A stretch of 64,000 nucleotides of DNA from Marinobacter xestospongiae (GCF_023156385.1 NZ_JAKZAK010000006.1:124001-188000), one strand, 5' to 3'. Numbered from the stretch's first letter, positions 31,504 through 41,556 are shown. Made by a program: numbers and translations. Notes: a model not told the origin generated them from the sequence alone.

Positions 31504-32502
31504 ATGACCGAAAGTCTGGAGTACCAAGCCTGGGTCGTCCGGGAGCAGGACAACGGTTTCGCCGGCCAGGAAGAAACCTGCAGCACCGCGGATCTGCCGG
31601 ACCATGAGGTTCTGGTTCGGGTGAGCCACTCGTCACTCAACTACAAGGACGCGCTGTCTGCCTCCGGCAACAAGGGGGTTACCCGATCCTATCCCCACAC
31701 CCCCGGCATCGATGCGGCGGGAGACGTGGTGGCTTCGTCCAGCGAAGCTATTCAGCCCGGCCAGAAAGTGATCGTGACCGGTTACGATCTGGGCATGAAC
31801 ACCGCGGGTGGATTTGGCGAGTACATTCGGGTCCCTGCTGGCTGGTGCGTTCCAATGCCCGCAGACTGGACGGCGGAGACCGCGATGATCTATGGCACCG
31901 CGGGCCTGACGGCCGGTCTTTGTGTCAGCAAGCTGCTGATGGCAGGCGCTGATCCCGGCGACGGTACGGTTGCAGTGTCCGGAGCCAGCGGTGCTGTTGG
32001 CTCCGTTGCGGTGGAAATCCTGGCCTCGCTGGGCTTTGAGGTTGTGGCGATCAGCGGCAAGGCGAGTCAGGCCGATACCCTGAAGGCCCTGGGTGCCAAA
32101 AACGTCCAGGGGAGGGAGGTTCTTGGTCCCGAGAAGAAACCGCTGCTGAAACCCGTGTTCGCCCACGGCATTGACACCGTCGGCGGCAGTCCGCTATCGG
32201 AGCTGCTGAAGCAAATCCGGCCCGGCGGGTCGGTGGCGTGCTGTGGCCTGGTTGCCGGCCCGCAACTGGAAACCACCGTGCTGCCTTTTATCCTGCGTGG
32301 CGTGAACCTGCTGGGCGTGGATTCGGTGGAGATTCCGCTGGCCGACAAACAGCAGGTCTGGCAAAAACTGGCGGGCTCCTGGGCCTGCCCGACGACCGAA
32401 GGGCAGGCGCGTCGTATCGGGCGCGGGGAGTTGGATTCGGCACTGGCCGCGTTCCTGCGGGGTGAGTCCGCCGGCAAGATCGTACTCGATCACTCGCTGT
32501 GA
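31504..32502 (+). CDS. acuI: Acrylyl-CoA reductase-type quinone oxidoreductase (AcuI/YhdH)
   Basis: A 332-residue medium-chain dehydrogenase of the YhdH/AcuI group, NADPH-dependent and zinc-free. YKDALSASGNKGVTRSYPHTPGIDAAG (residues about 49-75) and VSGASGAVGSVAVEILASLGFEVVAISGK (about 159-187, the nucleotide-binding loop) are diagnostic. AcuI proteins reduce toxic acryloyl-CoA, relevant to marine DMSP breakdown, but many YhdH proteins work outside that pathway and no DMSP lyase is in view. It follows sohB by 24 bases. Confidence 0.88.
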   Translation: MTESLEYQAWVVREQDNGFAGQEETCSTADLPDHEVLVRVSHSSLNYKDALSASGNKGVTRSYPHTPGIDAAGDVVASSSEAIQPGQKVIVTGYDLGMNTAGGFGEYIRVPAGWCVPMPADWTAETAMIYGTAGLTAGLCVSKLLMAGADPGDGTVAVSGASGAVGSVAVEILASLGFEVVAISGKASQADTLKALGAKNVQGREVLGPEKKPLLKPVFAHGIDTVGGSPLSELLKQIRPGGSVACCGLVAGPQLETTVLPFILRGVNLLGVDSVEIPLADKQQVWQKLAGSWACPTTEGQARRIGRGELDSALAAFLRGESAGKIVLDHSL

Positions 32503-32554
32503 GGCGTTGAACCGACGCGGTTTCAATGCCCGGTTCTGGCAGTTCGCATCCCAT

Positions 32555-32591
32555 AAAAAAGAGGCAACCGCTTGGCGGCTGCCTCTTTTTT
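32555..32591. terminator. Bidirectional intrinsic terminator
   Basis: A-tract and GAGGCA (32555-32566) pair with TGCCTC and T-tract (32580-32591), with an inner CCGC/GCGG helix. It separates the convergent acuI and DUF934 genes and has a U-run on either strand. Confidence 0.92.
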
Positions 32592-32630
32592 TGATCGATC
32601 ACCCCGCTGTGCAGGGTAATACCAATCCCG

Positions 32631-33134
32631 TCAGGATGCCCGACGGCGGAACAGCGGTGTATCGTTGTCCGTTGCGGCCTGGTAGTTCTGGCTGAAGAAG
32701 TTCAGGCAACGGGCCGCCTTGGCCGGGTCCTTGTCCTCCCGGAGTGCGAAGCTGTCAAAGCCGCAGCGTTTCATGAACTGCAACTGGTCCAGCAGTACAT
32801 CGCCAATCGCCCGCAGCTCGTTACGGAAGCCGTAACGCTCCCGCAGCAGGCGGGCAATGCTGTAGCCTCGACCGTCGGCGAACTTGGGAAAATTCACGGC
32901 AATCAGCGGCAGCTCATTGACCAGTCCATCCAGGGTTTCCGGTTCGTCGTGGCCTTCGAACCACACGCCGATGTCACTGCGATCGGCGAAGTGCTCACGG
33001 CCGGCGAGCCAGAGGTCGACTGGCACCAGGGCAGGGCCTTCAGGCACCACCAGCGATTCACCATCAGCCGGGCGGGCAACCACCTGCCATTCGTCGTTAT
33101 GGACGCTGCCATCGAGTTTGATGATGTTAGGCAT
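32631..33134 (-). CDS. DUF934 protein, sulfite reductase partner
   Basis: A 167-residue protein of the DUF934 family, almost always encoded next to ferredoxin-type sulfite/nitrite reductases. Diagnostic stretches are LPLIAVNFPKFADGRGYSIA (about residues 75-95) and GDVLLDQLQFMKRCGFDSF (about 112-130). The start ATG 33134 lies inside the end of the reductase gene (8-bp overlap), so the pair is translationally coupled. It is probably an accessory or partner for electron transfer to sulfite, but the biochemistry is not known. Confidence 0.9.
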   Translation of the reverse strand: MPNIIKLDGSVHNDEWQVVARPADGESLVVPEGPALVPVDLWLAGREHFADRSDIGVWFEGHDEPETLDGLVNELPLIAVNFPKFADGRGYSIARLLRERYGFRNELRAIGDVLLDQLQFMKRCGFDSFALREDKDPAKAARCLNFFSQNYQAATDNDTPLFRRRAS

Positions 33135-34779
33135 AAACACGCTCCTTGAAGGGATCGATCCCAATCCGGCGGTAAGTATCGATAAAGGCTTCTTCGTCGT
33201 TGCGGTTCTGGACATACACATCAATGATCTTCTCGATCACGTCCGGCATGGCTTCCCGAGCAAACGAAGGCCCAAGGATCTTGCCAATGGCGGCGTCGTG
33301 ATGGGACGAACCGCCCAGGCTGATCTGGTAGAACTCCTCACCCTTTTTGTCGACCCCCAGCACACCGATGTTGCCAACGTGGTGGTGGCCACAGGCGTTC
33401 ATGCAGCCCGAGATGTTTAGGTCGATGTCGCCCAGGTCGTACAGGAAATCGAGATTGTCGAAACGACGCTGGATTGACTCGGCCACCGGAATGGACTTGG
33501 CATTGGCGAGTGCACAGTAGTCACCGCCCGGGCAGCAGATGATGTCTGTCAGGGTATTGAGGTTGGCGGTGGCAAAGCCCATCGGGGTGATGGCCTGCCA
33601 CAGCTCGAACAGCTCGTCCTGACGCACGTCTGCAAGTACCACGTTCTGCTGGTGAGTGACCCGGACTTCGCCGAAGCTGAAGCGGTCCGCCAGATCAGCC
33701 AGATGATCCAGCTGCTGGTCACTGATATCGCCCGGCGGGGTGCCGGTGTTCTTCATGGTCAGGGTCACCAGCGCATAGCCGGGATGCTTGTGGGTTTCGA
33801 CGTTGTGGGCAATCCAGTTGTCGAATCCCTTGTGCTCGAATCGCAGTTTCGCCAGCGCGTCGCTCTGATCCGGTACCGCCTGATAGTCCGGCTCAGTGAA
33901 GTAGACTTTCACCCGCTCAACCGCGTCCGGCGTCAGACGGGTCGGGGAATCCTTGAGATGGGCCCATTCCGCTTCCACTTTCTCGGCAAATACCGCCGGA
34001 CTCAGCGCCTTCACCAGGATCTTGATCCGCGCCTTGTATTTGTTGTCGCGTCGGCCATAGCGGTTGTAGACCCGCAGCACCGCTTCGAGGTACGTCAGCA
34101 GATCCAGCTCGGGCAGGAACTCACGAATCACCGGCCCGACCATGGGTGTCCGCCCCAGGCCACCGCCGACATGCACGCGGAAACCAAGCTCGCCCTGATC
34201 GTTGCGGACCAGCTGCAGACCAATGTCGTGCACCTGAATCGCCGCGCGATCGGTGTGTTCGGAAGCGTTGACCGCTACCTTGAACTTCCGTGGCAGGAAC
34301 GCGAACTCCGGGTGGAACGTTGACCACTGGCGGATGATTTCGCAGTAGGGGCGCGGATCGGCCACTTCGTCGGCCTGAACGCCGGCAAACTGGTCGGTGG
34401 TGGTGTTCCGGATGCAGTTGCCGCTGGTCTGGTTGGCGTGCATTTCCACCTCAGCCAGTTCGGCCAGGATGTCAGGCACGTCTTCCAGCGCGGGCCAGTT
34501 CAACTGGACGTTCTGGCGCGTGGTGAAATGGGCGTAGCCCTTGTCGTAGTCCCGGGTAACGCGGGCCAGGCGACGCAACTGGTCGGAACGCAGCATGCCG
34601 TAAGGAACACAGAGCCGAAGCATCGGCGCAAAGCGCTGGACGTAGAGGCCGTTCTGCAATCGCAGCGGCAGGAACTCGTCTTCACTCAGCTCACCGGCCA
34701 GAGCGCGGTCAGTTTGATCACGGAACTGGGCGACCCTTTCGGCGAGGATCTGCCGGTCGTGTTCGTCATAAACATACAT
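33127..34779 (-). CDS. cysI: Sulfite (nitrite) reductase, sirohaem/4Fe-4S subunit
   Basis: A 550-residue ferredoxin-type sirohaem reductase that converts sulfite to sulfide for assimilation. Two ferredoxin-like halves are visible (first: LRLQNGLYVQR and TTRQNVQLNW). The metal ligands lie in CCPGGDYCALA and SGCMNACGHHHVG near residues 435-490. It resembles the Pseudomonas CysI type, not the enterobacterial CysIJ pair. An AGGAAG ribosome site precedes ATG 34779. Nitrite reductase is an alternative, but the DUF934 partner argues for sulfite. The sirohaem would come from CobA. Confidence 0.92.
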   Translation of the reverse strand: MYVYDEHDRQILAERVAQFRDQTDRALAGELSEDEFLPLRLQNGLYVQRFAPMLRLCVPYGMLRSDQLRRLARVTRDYDKGYAHFTTRQNVQLNWPALEDVPDILAELAEVEMHANQTSGNCIRNTTTDQFAGVQADEVADPRPYCEIIRQWSTFHPEFAFLPRKFKVAVNASEHTDRAAIQVHDIGLQLVRNDQGELGFRVHVGGGLGRTPMVGPVIREFLPELDLLTYLEAVLRVYNRYGRRDNKYKARIKILVKALSPAVFAEKVEAEWAHLKDSPTRLTPDAVERVKVYFTEPDYQAVPDQSDALAKLRFEHKGFDNWIAHNVETHKHPGYALVTLTMKNTGTPPGDISDQQLDHLADLADRFSFGEVRVTHQQNVVLADVRQDELFELWQAITPMGFATANLNTLTDIICCPGGDYCALANAKSIPVAESIQRRFDNLDFLYDLGDIDLNISGCMNACGHHHVGNIGVLGVDKKGEEFYQISLGGSSHHDAAIGKILGPSFAREAMPDVIEKIIDVYVQNRNDEEAFIDTYRRIGIDPFKERVYA

Positions 34780-35098
34780 AGCGGAACTTCCTGCTAATCA
34801 GTGCGGGGTGGTTGTGCGCAAGGGAGAATATCACCCTGTCTTTATTGTTAAAATGATTATTTCTAAATATGGTTATCGATTTAGGAGATATAAATCGGCG
34901 CTCATTGGTGCGCTGGCAGACTGGACGTCCGGCCGTTCTCGACCTAGCTTCTTAAAGAGTCTCTGAAGCATCCGCAGACTATCCATCAACGCTGTTCGCA
35001 GCTTTTTCCTTCAGTGCAATCGACCATCACTGTGGGCAGCAAGACAGGCAGCACAACAACAAAGCGCCACTACAAAGCGCATCACAAGGAACCGCGAG
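34780..35098. promoter_or_regulatory. AT-rich control region of the sulfite reductase gene
   Basis: This 319-bp gap contains a sharply AT-rich block at about 34838-34895, unlike the surrounding GC-rich DNA. Read on the minus strand it carries TTTAGA and, further on, TAACAAT elements in a promoter-like order before cysI. CysB-activated promoters are typically AT-rich, so this may be a CysB site (inference). The right half (34900-35098) holds the leader of a small plus-strand gene and no other coding sequence that I trust. Confidence 0.5.
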
Positions 35099-35203
35099 AT
35101 GAAGAAGAACGAGCTTTCAGACAGCCAGGCCGATGCCGTCGTTATCACCGTCGTGATCCTGTTGGCGGTCAGCTTCGCCGTGATCTGGGTAAGCGGGCAG
35201 TAG
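35099..35203 (+). CDS. 34-residue single-pass membrane peptide
   Basis: A short gene, below the usual ORF length cutoff. It encodes a charged N-terminus MKKNELSDSQADA, then one hydrophobic helix (about residues 14-31) and SGQ at the end. AAGGA lies eight bases before ATG 35099, and the stop is TAG 35201-35203. The balance of a basic/acidic head and a clean helix is what real small membrane proteins show. It points toward DUF2970, another small membrane protein gene, which is convergent. Function unknown. Confidence 0.68.
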   Translation: MKKNELSDSQADAVVITVVILLAVSFAVIWVSGQ

Positions 35204-35220
35204 CGCGACTGGTGGTTGGA

Positions 35221-35466
35221 TCAGGATGACAGCACCCAACGCACCACCAGTGCCAGCGTGAGCACGAAACCGGTGGTGAACAGGATGCCTGCTACGATGT
35301 AGGGCCAGGGACTGTGGCCGGCAAAGTCTTCCTGACGCCGCTTCTCGGACTGAACCCCAAACGCCCCGGCCAGGATGCTCTGCATGACTTTGAGTACCCC
35401 GGGGGAGCGGGCTCGGTCAGGCTGGGATTCCGGCGTTTGGGTCTGTGATTCTCGCTCTTCCAACAT
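35221..35466 (-). CDS. DUF2970 small membrane protein
   Basis: An 81-residue protein with a polar N-terminus (TQTPESQPDRARSPG), the DUF2970 core VLKVMQSILAGAFGVQSEKR near residues 24-43, and one C-terminal membrane helix (about 55-78). The family is common in Pseudomonas-like bacteria with no known function. It sits between metH and the cysI region on the minus strand and is 18 bases from the 34-residue gene's stop. Confidence 0.88.
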   Translation of the reverse strand: MLEERESQTQTPESQPDRARSPGVLKVMQSILAGAFGVQSEKRRQEDFAGHSPWPYIVAGILFTTGFVLTLALVVRWVLSS

Positions 35467-35516
35467 GTCTCTGCCTCCTGGTCGTCCTTGGGGGAGCGCT
35501 GGAGGCAGAGCGGCGG

Positions 35517-38500
35517 TTATTCCGCCGGATCATACCCCAGGCTGGGGGCCAGCCAACGCTCGGCATCATCACGGCTGATGCCCTTACGTTCAGCATAGTC
35601 CTCCACCTGGTCACGTCCAATGCGGCCAACGGCAAAGTACTTTGACTCAGGGTGGGCAAAGTACCAGCCCGACACCGCCGCAGCCGGGAACATCGCAAAA
35701 TGCTCGGTCAGTTCAATGCTGGCGTTCTCGGTCGCGTTGAGCAGCTCGAACAGCGCGGCTTTCTCGGTGTGGTCCGGACAGGCCGGATAGCCGGGGGCAG
35801 GGCGAATGCCGCGGTAGCGCTCCTTGATCAGCGCGTCGTTATCGAATGCCTCATCCGGGTCGTAGCCCCAGAATTCCTTGCGCACACGTTCGTGCATGCG
35901 CTCGGCGAAAGCCTCGGCCAGACGGTCCGCCAGGGCCTTGACCATGATCGCGTTGTAGTCATCGTTGGCGGCTTCGAACTCTTTGGCAAACTCTTCTGCT
36001 CCGATGCCGGTGGTGACGGCAAAACCGCCGACGTAGTCGCAGCGCTCATCCCCCTCGGGCAACACAAAGTCGGACAGCGCCTGCATCTGCTTGCCCGGTG
36101 ATTTCTCATCCTGCTGGCGCAGGTGGTGGAGCACGGTCAGTTCCTCACGGCGGCTCTCATCGGTGTACACCACGATGTCATCACCACGACGGTGCGCCGG
36201 CCAGAAACCGATGACACCCTTTGCCGTGACCTTGCGCTCATCGATCATCCGGCGAAGAATCCGCTGGGCGTCGGCAAACAGGGTGCGGGCCGCGTCACCC
36301 CGCTTGGGATCGTCAAAGATGGCGGGGTACTTGCCGGACATGTCCCAGGAAATGAAAAACGGCGTCCAGTCGATGTAGGGTTCCAGTTCCGCCAGATCGT
36401 AGTCCTCGAACACCCGAACCCCGGTGAACTCCGGCCGGGTCGGGTTATAGTCCGCAAGTTCCAGCTCGGTGGCGCGCTCACGGGCCTGTTTCAGGGACAC
36501 CAGCTTCACCCGGTCGCCACGATTCTTGCGGCGCTCCCGGATGGTGTCGTACTCGTCGCGGGCAGCGGAGACGAAGCGCTCCTTGGCTGAATCACTCAGC
36601 AACTGGGACGCCACGTTGACGCAGCGGGAGGCATCGGAGACATAGAGTGCAATGTCGTTCTGGTACTGAGGCTCAATCTTGACGGCGGTATGGGCCTTGG
36701 AAGTGGTGGCACCGCCAATCATCAGCGGAATCTGGAAATCCAGCCGCTGCATCTCCCTGGCAACATGCACCATTTCATCCAGCGAGGGGGTGATCAGGCC
36801 ACTGAGGCCGATGATGTCCACGTCCTCTTTGCGGGCGGTTTCCAGAATCTTGTCGCAGGGCACCATTACCCCGAGATCGATCACCTCGTAGTTGTTGCAC
36901 TGCAGCACCACGCCGACGATATTCTTGCCAATGTCATGAACGTCGCCCTTGACCGTCGCCATCAGGATCTTGCCCTTGGCTTTCTGGCCTTCGCTCTTCT
37001 CCGCTTCGATGAACGGAATCAGATGGGCCACCGCCTGCTTCATGACCCGGGCGCTTTTGACCACCTGGGGCAGGAACATCTTGCCGTCGCCGAACAGGTC
37101 GCCCACCACGTTCATGCCATCCATCAACGGGCCTTCGATCACTTCGATCGGGCGCTCGGCGTTGATGCGGCAAGCCTCGGTGTCTTCAATAATGTAACTG
37201 GTGATTCCCTTGACCAGCGCATGCTGGAGCCGCTTCTCAACGGGCCACTCCCGCCAGGCCAGGTCTTCCTCCTGGGTCTTGCCGCCTTTGCCGCGGTACT
37301 TCTCGGCGATCTCCAGCAACCGGTCGGTGCCATCGGCACGCTTGTTGAGGACCACGTCCTCAACCATTTCCTTCAGATCCGGCTCGATCTCATCGTAGAC
37401 CACCAGCTGGCCCGGATTGACGATCCCCATGTTCATGCCGGCCTTGATGGCGTGGTACAGGAACACGGAATGGATCGCCTCGCGGACCACGTCGTTGCCC
37501 CGGAACGAGAACGACACGTTACTGACGCCGCCGGAGATCGAGGCGTGGGGCAGGTTTTCACGAATCCAGCGGGTCGCCTCGATGAAATCAACTGCGTAGT
37601 TGTTGTGCTCCTCAATCCCGGTGGCGATGGCGAAGATGTTGGGGTCAAAAATGATGTCGGCCGGGCTAAAGCCAATCCCTACCAGCACATCGTAGGACCG
37701 TTTGCAGATCTCCACCTTGCGTTGGTAGGTGTCGGCCTGACCGGTTTCGTCAAAGGCCATCACCACCACCGCGGCGCCGTAGCGCATACAGTCACGCGCG
37801 CGCTTGATGAATTCGTCTTCGCCTTCCTTCAGGCTGATGGAGTTCACCACCGCCTTGCCCTGGACGCACCGCAGACCGGCCTCGATCACCTCCCACTTGG
37901 AGGAGTCGATCATGATCGGCACTTTCGAGATATCCGGCTCGGAGGCCACCAGATTGAGGAAGGTGACCATCACTTCCCGGGAATCCAGCATGCCCTCATC
38001 CATGTTGATGTCGATCACCTGGGCGCCGTTCTCGACCTGGTCCCGGGCGACACTCAGCGCTTCCTCATACTGCTCCTCTTTGATCAGGCGCAGGAAACGC
38101 TTGGAGCCGGTGACGTTGGTGCGCTCACCGACGTTAATGAACAGAGTGTTCTCGTCGCCGGTGAACGGCTCCAGCCCGGACAGCCGCAGAGCGGGTTTGA
38201 CGTCCGGAATGGCGCGGGGAGGGTACTTGGCCACGGCTTCCGCGATGGCGGCAATGTGGTCGGGGCGGGAACCACAGCAACCACCAATAATGTTGAGGAA
38301 ACCATCCCGGGCGAACCCCTCAATGATCTCCGCCATCTCCTCCGGCGTCTGATCGTACTCACCAAACTCATTGGGCAATCCGGCGTTGGGGTGGGCGCTG
38401 ACGTAAGTGGTGGCACGCCGGGACAGCTCTTCCACGTAAGGCCGCAGTGCATCCGCACCCAGGGCGCAGTTGAGGCCCACGGAGATGGGCTTGGCATGGG

Positions 38501-39215
38501 CAATGGAGTTCCAGAACGCCTCCGTGGTCTGGCCGGACAGGGTCCGCCCCGACGCATCGGTGATGGTGCCGGAAATCATGATCGGCAGGGCAATGCCGCT
38601 GTCCTCAAAAAACTGTTGGGTGGCGTAGATGGCCGCCTTGGCGTTGAGGGTGTCGAACACCGTCTCGATCAGGATCAGGTCGCTGCCGCCTTCAACCAGG
38701 CCACCCACAGCTTCGTAGTAGTTGTCCACCAGGGTCTGGAAATCGACATTGCGGTAGCCGGGATTGTTCACGTCCGGTGAAATGGACGCGGTGCGGGAGG
38801 TAGGGCCGACGGCGCCGGCGACAAAGCGGGGTTTGTCGGGCTGGCGTGCCGTCACCTCATCGGCGATTTCCCGTGCCAGGCGGGCGGATTCGACATTGAG
38901 CTCACGGGCAATTGACTCCAGGCCATAGTCCGCCTGGGACAGCTGGGTGGAGTTGAAGGTATTGGTTTCGATGATGTCGGCGCCGGCAAGCAGATAGTCC
39001 TCATGGATTTTCCGCAGCAGTTCACGCTGGGTCAGGCACAACAGATCGTTGTTGCCTTTCACCTCCCGGTCGTAATCGGCAAATCGTTCGCCACGGAAGG
39101 CAGCCTCATCCAGCTTTTCATTCTGGATCATGGTGCCCATGCCACCATCGAGGACGACGATGCGCTCTTTCAGGATCTTGTTAAGGGTGGCAAGGCGCGT
39201 TTCGCGGTCATTCAT
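35517..39215 (-). CDS. metH: Cobalamin-dependent methionine synthase
   Basis: A full-length 1232-residue, four-domain enzyme that moves a methyl group from methyltetrahydrofolate to homocysteine. The homocysteine domain has zinc cysteines in [10 protein letters not shown] and [12 protein letters not shown] (about residues 245-315). The pterin domain follows ([18 protein letters not shown]). The cobalamin domain has the lower-ligand histidine in [14 protein letters not shown] and the base-binding [13 protein letters not shown]. The AdoMet reactivation domain ends the protein ([15 protein letters not shown]). No cobalamin riboswitch is visible upstream. MetZ makes its substrate. Confidence 0.97.
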   Translation of the reverse strand: MNDRETRLATLNKILKERIVVLDGGMGTMIQNEKLDEAAFRGERFADYDREVKGNNDLLCLTQRELLRKIHEDYLLAGADIIETNTFNSTQLSQADYGLESIARELNVESARLAREIADEVTARQPDKPRFVAGAVGPTSRTASISPDVNNPGYRNVDFQTLVDNYYEAVGGLVEGGSDLILIETVFDTLNAKAAIYATQQFFEDSGIALPIMISGTITDASGRTLSGQTTEAFWNSIAHAKPISVGLNCALGADALRPYVEELSRRATTYVSAHPNAGLPNEFGEYDQTPEEMAEIIEGFARDGFLNIIGGCCGSRPDHIAAIAEAVAKYPPRAIPDVKPALRLSGLEPFTGDENTLFINVGERTNVTGSKRFLRLIKEEQYEEALSVARDQVENGAQVIDINMDEGMLDSREVMVTFLNLVASEPDISKVPIMIDSSKWEVIEAGLRCVQGKAVVNSISLKEGEDEFIKRARDCMRYGAAVVVMAFDETGQADTYQRKVEICKRSYDVLVGIGFSPADIIFDPNIFAIATGIEEHNNYAVDFIEATRWIRENLPHASISGGVSNVSFSFRGNDVVREAIHSVFLYHAIKAGMNMGIVNPGQLVVYDEIEPDLKEMVEDVVLNKRADGTDRLLEIAEKYRGKGGKTQEEDLAWREWPVEKRLQHALVKGITSYIIEDTEACRINAERPIEVIEGPLMDGMNVVGDLFGDGKMFLPQVVKSARVMKQAVAHLIPFIEAEKSEGQKAKGKILMATVKGDVHDIGKNIVGVVLQCNNYEVIDLGVMVPCDKILETARKEDVDIIGLSGLITPSLDEMVHVAREMQRLDFQIPLMIGGATTSKAHTAVKIEPQYQNDIALYVSDASRCVNVASQLLSDSAKERFVSAARDEYDTIRERRKNRGDRVKLVSLKQARERATELELADYNPTRPEFTGVRVFEDYDLAELEPYIDWTPFFISWDMSGKYPAIFDDPKRGDAARTLFADAQRILRRMIDERKVTAKGVIGFWPAHRRGDDIVVYTDESRREELTVLHHLRQQDEKSPGKQMQALSDFVLPEGDERCDYVGGFAVTTGIGAEEFAKEFEAANDDYNAIMVKALADRLAEAFAERMHERVRKEFWGYDPDEAFDNDALIKERYRGIRPAPGYPACPDHTEKAALFELLNATENASIELTEHFAMFPAAAVSGWYFAHPESKYFAVGRIGRDQVEDYAERKGISRDDAERWLAPSLGYDPAE

Positions 39216-39256
39216 AGGACGTGCTTCCGGCTCTCATCGGTGTCAGGTGGCGCGAG

Positions 39257-39274
39257 ATCATAGCAAAAATGCTA
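39257..39274 (-). promoter_or_regulatory. Extended -10 promoter and inverted repeat for metH
   Basis: On the minus strand TGC-TATGAT (TATGAT at 39257-39262) forms an extended -10 box 42 bases before the metH ATG. It overlaps the perfect inverted repeat TAGCAAAAATGCTA (39261-39274). The repeat could be an operator; it does not match MetJ or MetR boxes I know. Confidence 0.5.
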
Positions 39275-39440
39275 CACACCGTCCTGAAGGTTTTCGTCTA
39301 AGGATATGATCCCTGACCCGTTTTCCCGGACTGCGCAGCGCACAGGCACCCGGGAATGTCTGAGTGTATTGGTTGGTCTTTTTTGTTCGCTGGAACTCCA
39401 TTAAAATAAACCCACATTCTTCAAACAGGTTTTATTGGAA

Positions 39441-40028
39441 ATGGCACTGGTAACTGTGACAGATTCCGCGCGGGACTACCTAGCGCAACTTATCGAGAAG
39501 CAGGACGTGGAAGGCATGGGGGTTCGCATCTTCGTGACCCAGCCCGGTACCAAGCATGCGGAAACCTGTTTGGCTTACTGTCCGCCGAACGAGATTGTGC
39601 CCACCGATGAGCAGGTTGATCTGGAGAAGTTTACCCTGTTCCTGGATCATGCCTCGGTACCGTTCCTGGAAGATGCCTATGTCGACTACGCCAAGGACCA
39701 GATGGGTGGCCAGCTCACCATCAAAGCGCCCAACGCCAAGGTACCGAACGTTGACGAGAACGCCCCGCTACCGGATCGGATCAACTACGTCCTGGCCTCT
39801 GAGATCAACCCCGGCCTGGCCTCCCACGGTGGCGATGTGTCCCTGGTTGAGGTGGTGGACGAATCCGTCGCGGTATTGCGTTTTGGCGGCGGCTGCCAGG
39901 GCTGCAGTGCGGTGAGCCTGACCCTCAAGCAGGGTGTGGAATCGACCCTGAAAGAGCGGGTGCCGGAGATTACTGCGGTCCGCGACGTCACCGACCATTC
40001 CGTCAAGGACAATGCCTACTATCAATAA
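39441..40028 (+). CDS. nfuA: Fe/S biogenesis protein NfuA
   Basis: A 195-residue carrier that delivers 4Fe-4S clusters to target proteins. The N-terminal degenerate A-type domain (about residues 1-90) lacks the usual cysteine set. The C-terminal Nfu domain has the CXXC ligand pair in [10 protein letters not shown] near residues 150-156. A TTG two codons upstream (39435) is an alternative start; ATG 39441 gives [14 protein letters not shown], like homologs. It would serve enzymes such as the 4Fe-4S reductase encoded at 33-35 kb. It is followed by a terminator. Confidence 0.95.
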   Translation: MALVTVTDSARDYLAQLIEKQDVEGMGVRIFVTQPGTKHAETCLAYCPPNEIVPTDEQVDLEKFTLFLDHASVPFLEDAYVDYAKDQMGGQLTIKAPNAKVPNVDENAPLPDRINYVLASEINPGLASHGGDVSLVEVVDESVAVLRFGGGCQGCSAVSLTLKQGVESTLKERVPEITAVRDVTDHSVKDNAYYQ

Positions 40029-40068
40029 CTGTGATCACTATCAGTAACCGCGATCGCTGTCAGTAACC
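40019..40068. repeat. Degenerate 19-bp tandem repeat after nfuA
   Basis: CTATCAATAACTGTGATCA, CTATCAGTAACCGCGATCG and CTGTCAGTAACCG follow each other at 19-bp steps (40019, 40038, 40057). The first copy includes the last nfuA codons and stop. Each full copy has a GATC-centred palindrome-like part. Probably a small slippage array. Confidence 0.75.
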
Positions 40069-40159
40069 GTACCTGGTTTCAACAGGAGGTTTGCGGACCC
40101 GCAACAGGCCGGTGATCCCTAAAAAGTCGGCCCCTCTGGCATTGTGATAGACCCTTCCT

Positions 40160-40192
40160 GACAAACCGGCGGTATGGCCGGTTTGTCGTTTT
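40160..40192 (+). terminator. Intrinsic terminator of nfuA
   Basis: GACAAACCGGC (40160-40170) pairs with GCCGGTTTGTC (40177-40187) around a 6-nt loop, followed by GTTTTT. A clean 11-bp GC-rich stem with a U-run on the plus strand. Confidence 0.92.
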
Positions 40193-40359
40193 TACGGCTT
40201 CGTTTCCCGTCTGTGCATGGCGGCACGGCCAATGCCCGCCATTCCCGTATACTTCATCATTTTTCGCACAACGAGAATAAGGGTGGGCGTTTCCGGTTGG
40301 GGACGGTCACTGCAGCAAACCATGCGCGCAAGCGCCGAAATTTGTCACTGGGGTTTATC

Positions 40360-41556
40360 TTGGTCGATCTCGCACTTTGGTCAGTGCCGCTCATGGCTGC
40401 GATCGTGGGCTGGTGTACCAACTGGCTGGCAATCCAGATGTCGTTCTATCCGGTCCAGTTTATTGGGCTTGGCGTTGTAGGCTGGCAGGGGGTCATTCCC
40501 CGCAAATCCGAGAAGATGGCCCACATCTGTATTGACCGCACTCTGCAGCAGTTCGGCAACCTCAATGAAGTCTACCGAAAGCTGGAACCCCAGCGCATCG
40601 TTGAACAGATTGTGTCCCAGGTTACCCCCCGGCTGGACGAGTACATCGATGAGGTGATGTACGAGATCCAGCCCGTGCTGTGGGACAACATGCCGCTGTT
40701 CCTGCGCAACCGCATCTACCAGTGGGCCAGGGAACAGCTACCGTCCCGGATTGAAACCATGGTGGAGGATTTCGGTGACGACCTGAACGACCTGGTGGAC
40801 CTCAAGGCGCTGCTGAGCCGGGAGCTGTCCACCCATCCGGACCTGATGAACCGCATCTTCAAGGAGGCAGGCTCTGTTGAGCTGAACTCGGTGATCAACA
40901 AAGGCGCCATTATTGGCGGCCTGCTGGGGGCTGCACTGGTGCCATTCTGGGTGCATTATCCGGAACCGTGGTTGTTGCCACTGGGCGGATTTCTGGTGGG
41001 GTTTGCCACCAACTGGCTGGCCATCAACCTTATTTTCAGCCCGCTGCGTCCCCGCCGACTGCTGTTCTGGCGCATCCAGGGCCTGTTCCTGCGGCGCCAG
41101 CCGGAGATCAGCGAGATCTGGTCGCGACTGGTGGCGGAAGAGTTGATCACCGTTGAAAAAGTCGCCGACGCGATGATTCACGGTAAACACGGTGACCGCA
41201 CCCGCACCATCATCCAGAAGCACCTGCGACCGCTGCTGGACAACACCGTGATGATGAAACTCACCACGCAGGTGGCCATCGGCATGACCGGCTACACCGA
41301 TCTCAAAAAAGCAATGAACAACAAGGCGGTACTGGCCACCCAGGATGTATTCTGCGACCCTGCGTTCAATCGTGAACGGGCGCCGGTTGTCGCCAGCGTA
41401 CTGTCGCAGCAGATGAAAGGGCTCGGACCGGAGGAGTTTCAGGACATCCTGCGGCCAGCCTTTCGGGAAGAAGAGCTGCAACTGATGGTGATCGGCGGTA
41501 TTTTCGGCGCATTGGCAGGGGCACTGCAGTTTGCCCTGCTGAACCTGGCGGCCTGA
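40360..41556 (+). CDS. DUF445 family membrane protein
   Basis: A protein of about 398 residues with membrane helices at both ends (VPLMAAIVGWCTNWLAI near the start, LPLGGFLVGFATNWLAINLIF in the middle, IGGIFGALAGALQFALL at the end) and two amphipathic helical soluble parts. The repeated G-TNWLAI-M motif is characteristic of DUF445. The open frame starts at 40174, inside the nfuA terminator, so a later start is needed. TTG 40360, six bases after GGGG, is the best fit; this is uncertain. Function is unknown. It is followed by a small membrane gene 17 bases on. Confidence 0.82.
   Translation: MVDLALWSVPLMAAIVGWCTNWLAIQMSFYPVQFIGLGVVGWQGVIPRKSEKMAHICIDRTLQQFGNLNEVYRKLEPQRIVEQIVSQVTPRLDEYIDEVMYEIQPVLWDNMPLFLRNRIYQWAREQLPSRIETMVEDFGDDLNDLVDLKALLSRELSTHPDLMNRIFKEAGSVELNSVINKGAIIGGLLGAALVPFWVHYPEPWLLPLGGFLVGFATNWLAINLIFSPLRPRRLLFWRIQGLFLRRQPEISEIWSRLVAEELITVEKVADAMIHGKHGDRTRTIIQKHLRPLLDNTVMMKLTTQVAIGMTGYTDLKKAMNNKAVLATQDVFCDPAFNRERAPVVASVLSQQMKGLGPEEFQDILRPAFREEELQLMVIGGIFGALAGALQFALLNLAA

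Noticed and set aside
36690..38780. A 696-codon open frame on the plus strand antisense to metH
   Set aside because: It is a codon-bias shadow of a GC-rich gene. The protein is Val/His/Gln-rich with no motif, whereas metH on the other strand is full length and clearly conserved.
39216..39440. A cobalamin riboswitch upstream of metH
   Set aside because: I looked for the conserved B12-box and the long leader and found neither; the leader from the extended -10 promoter is only about 35 bases.
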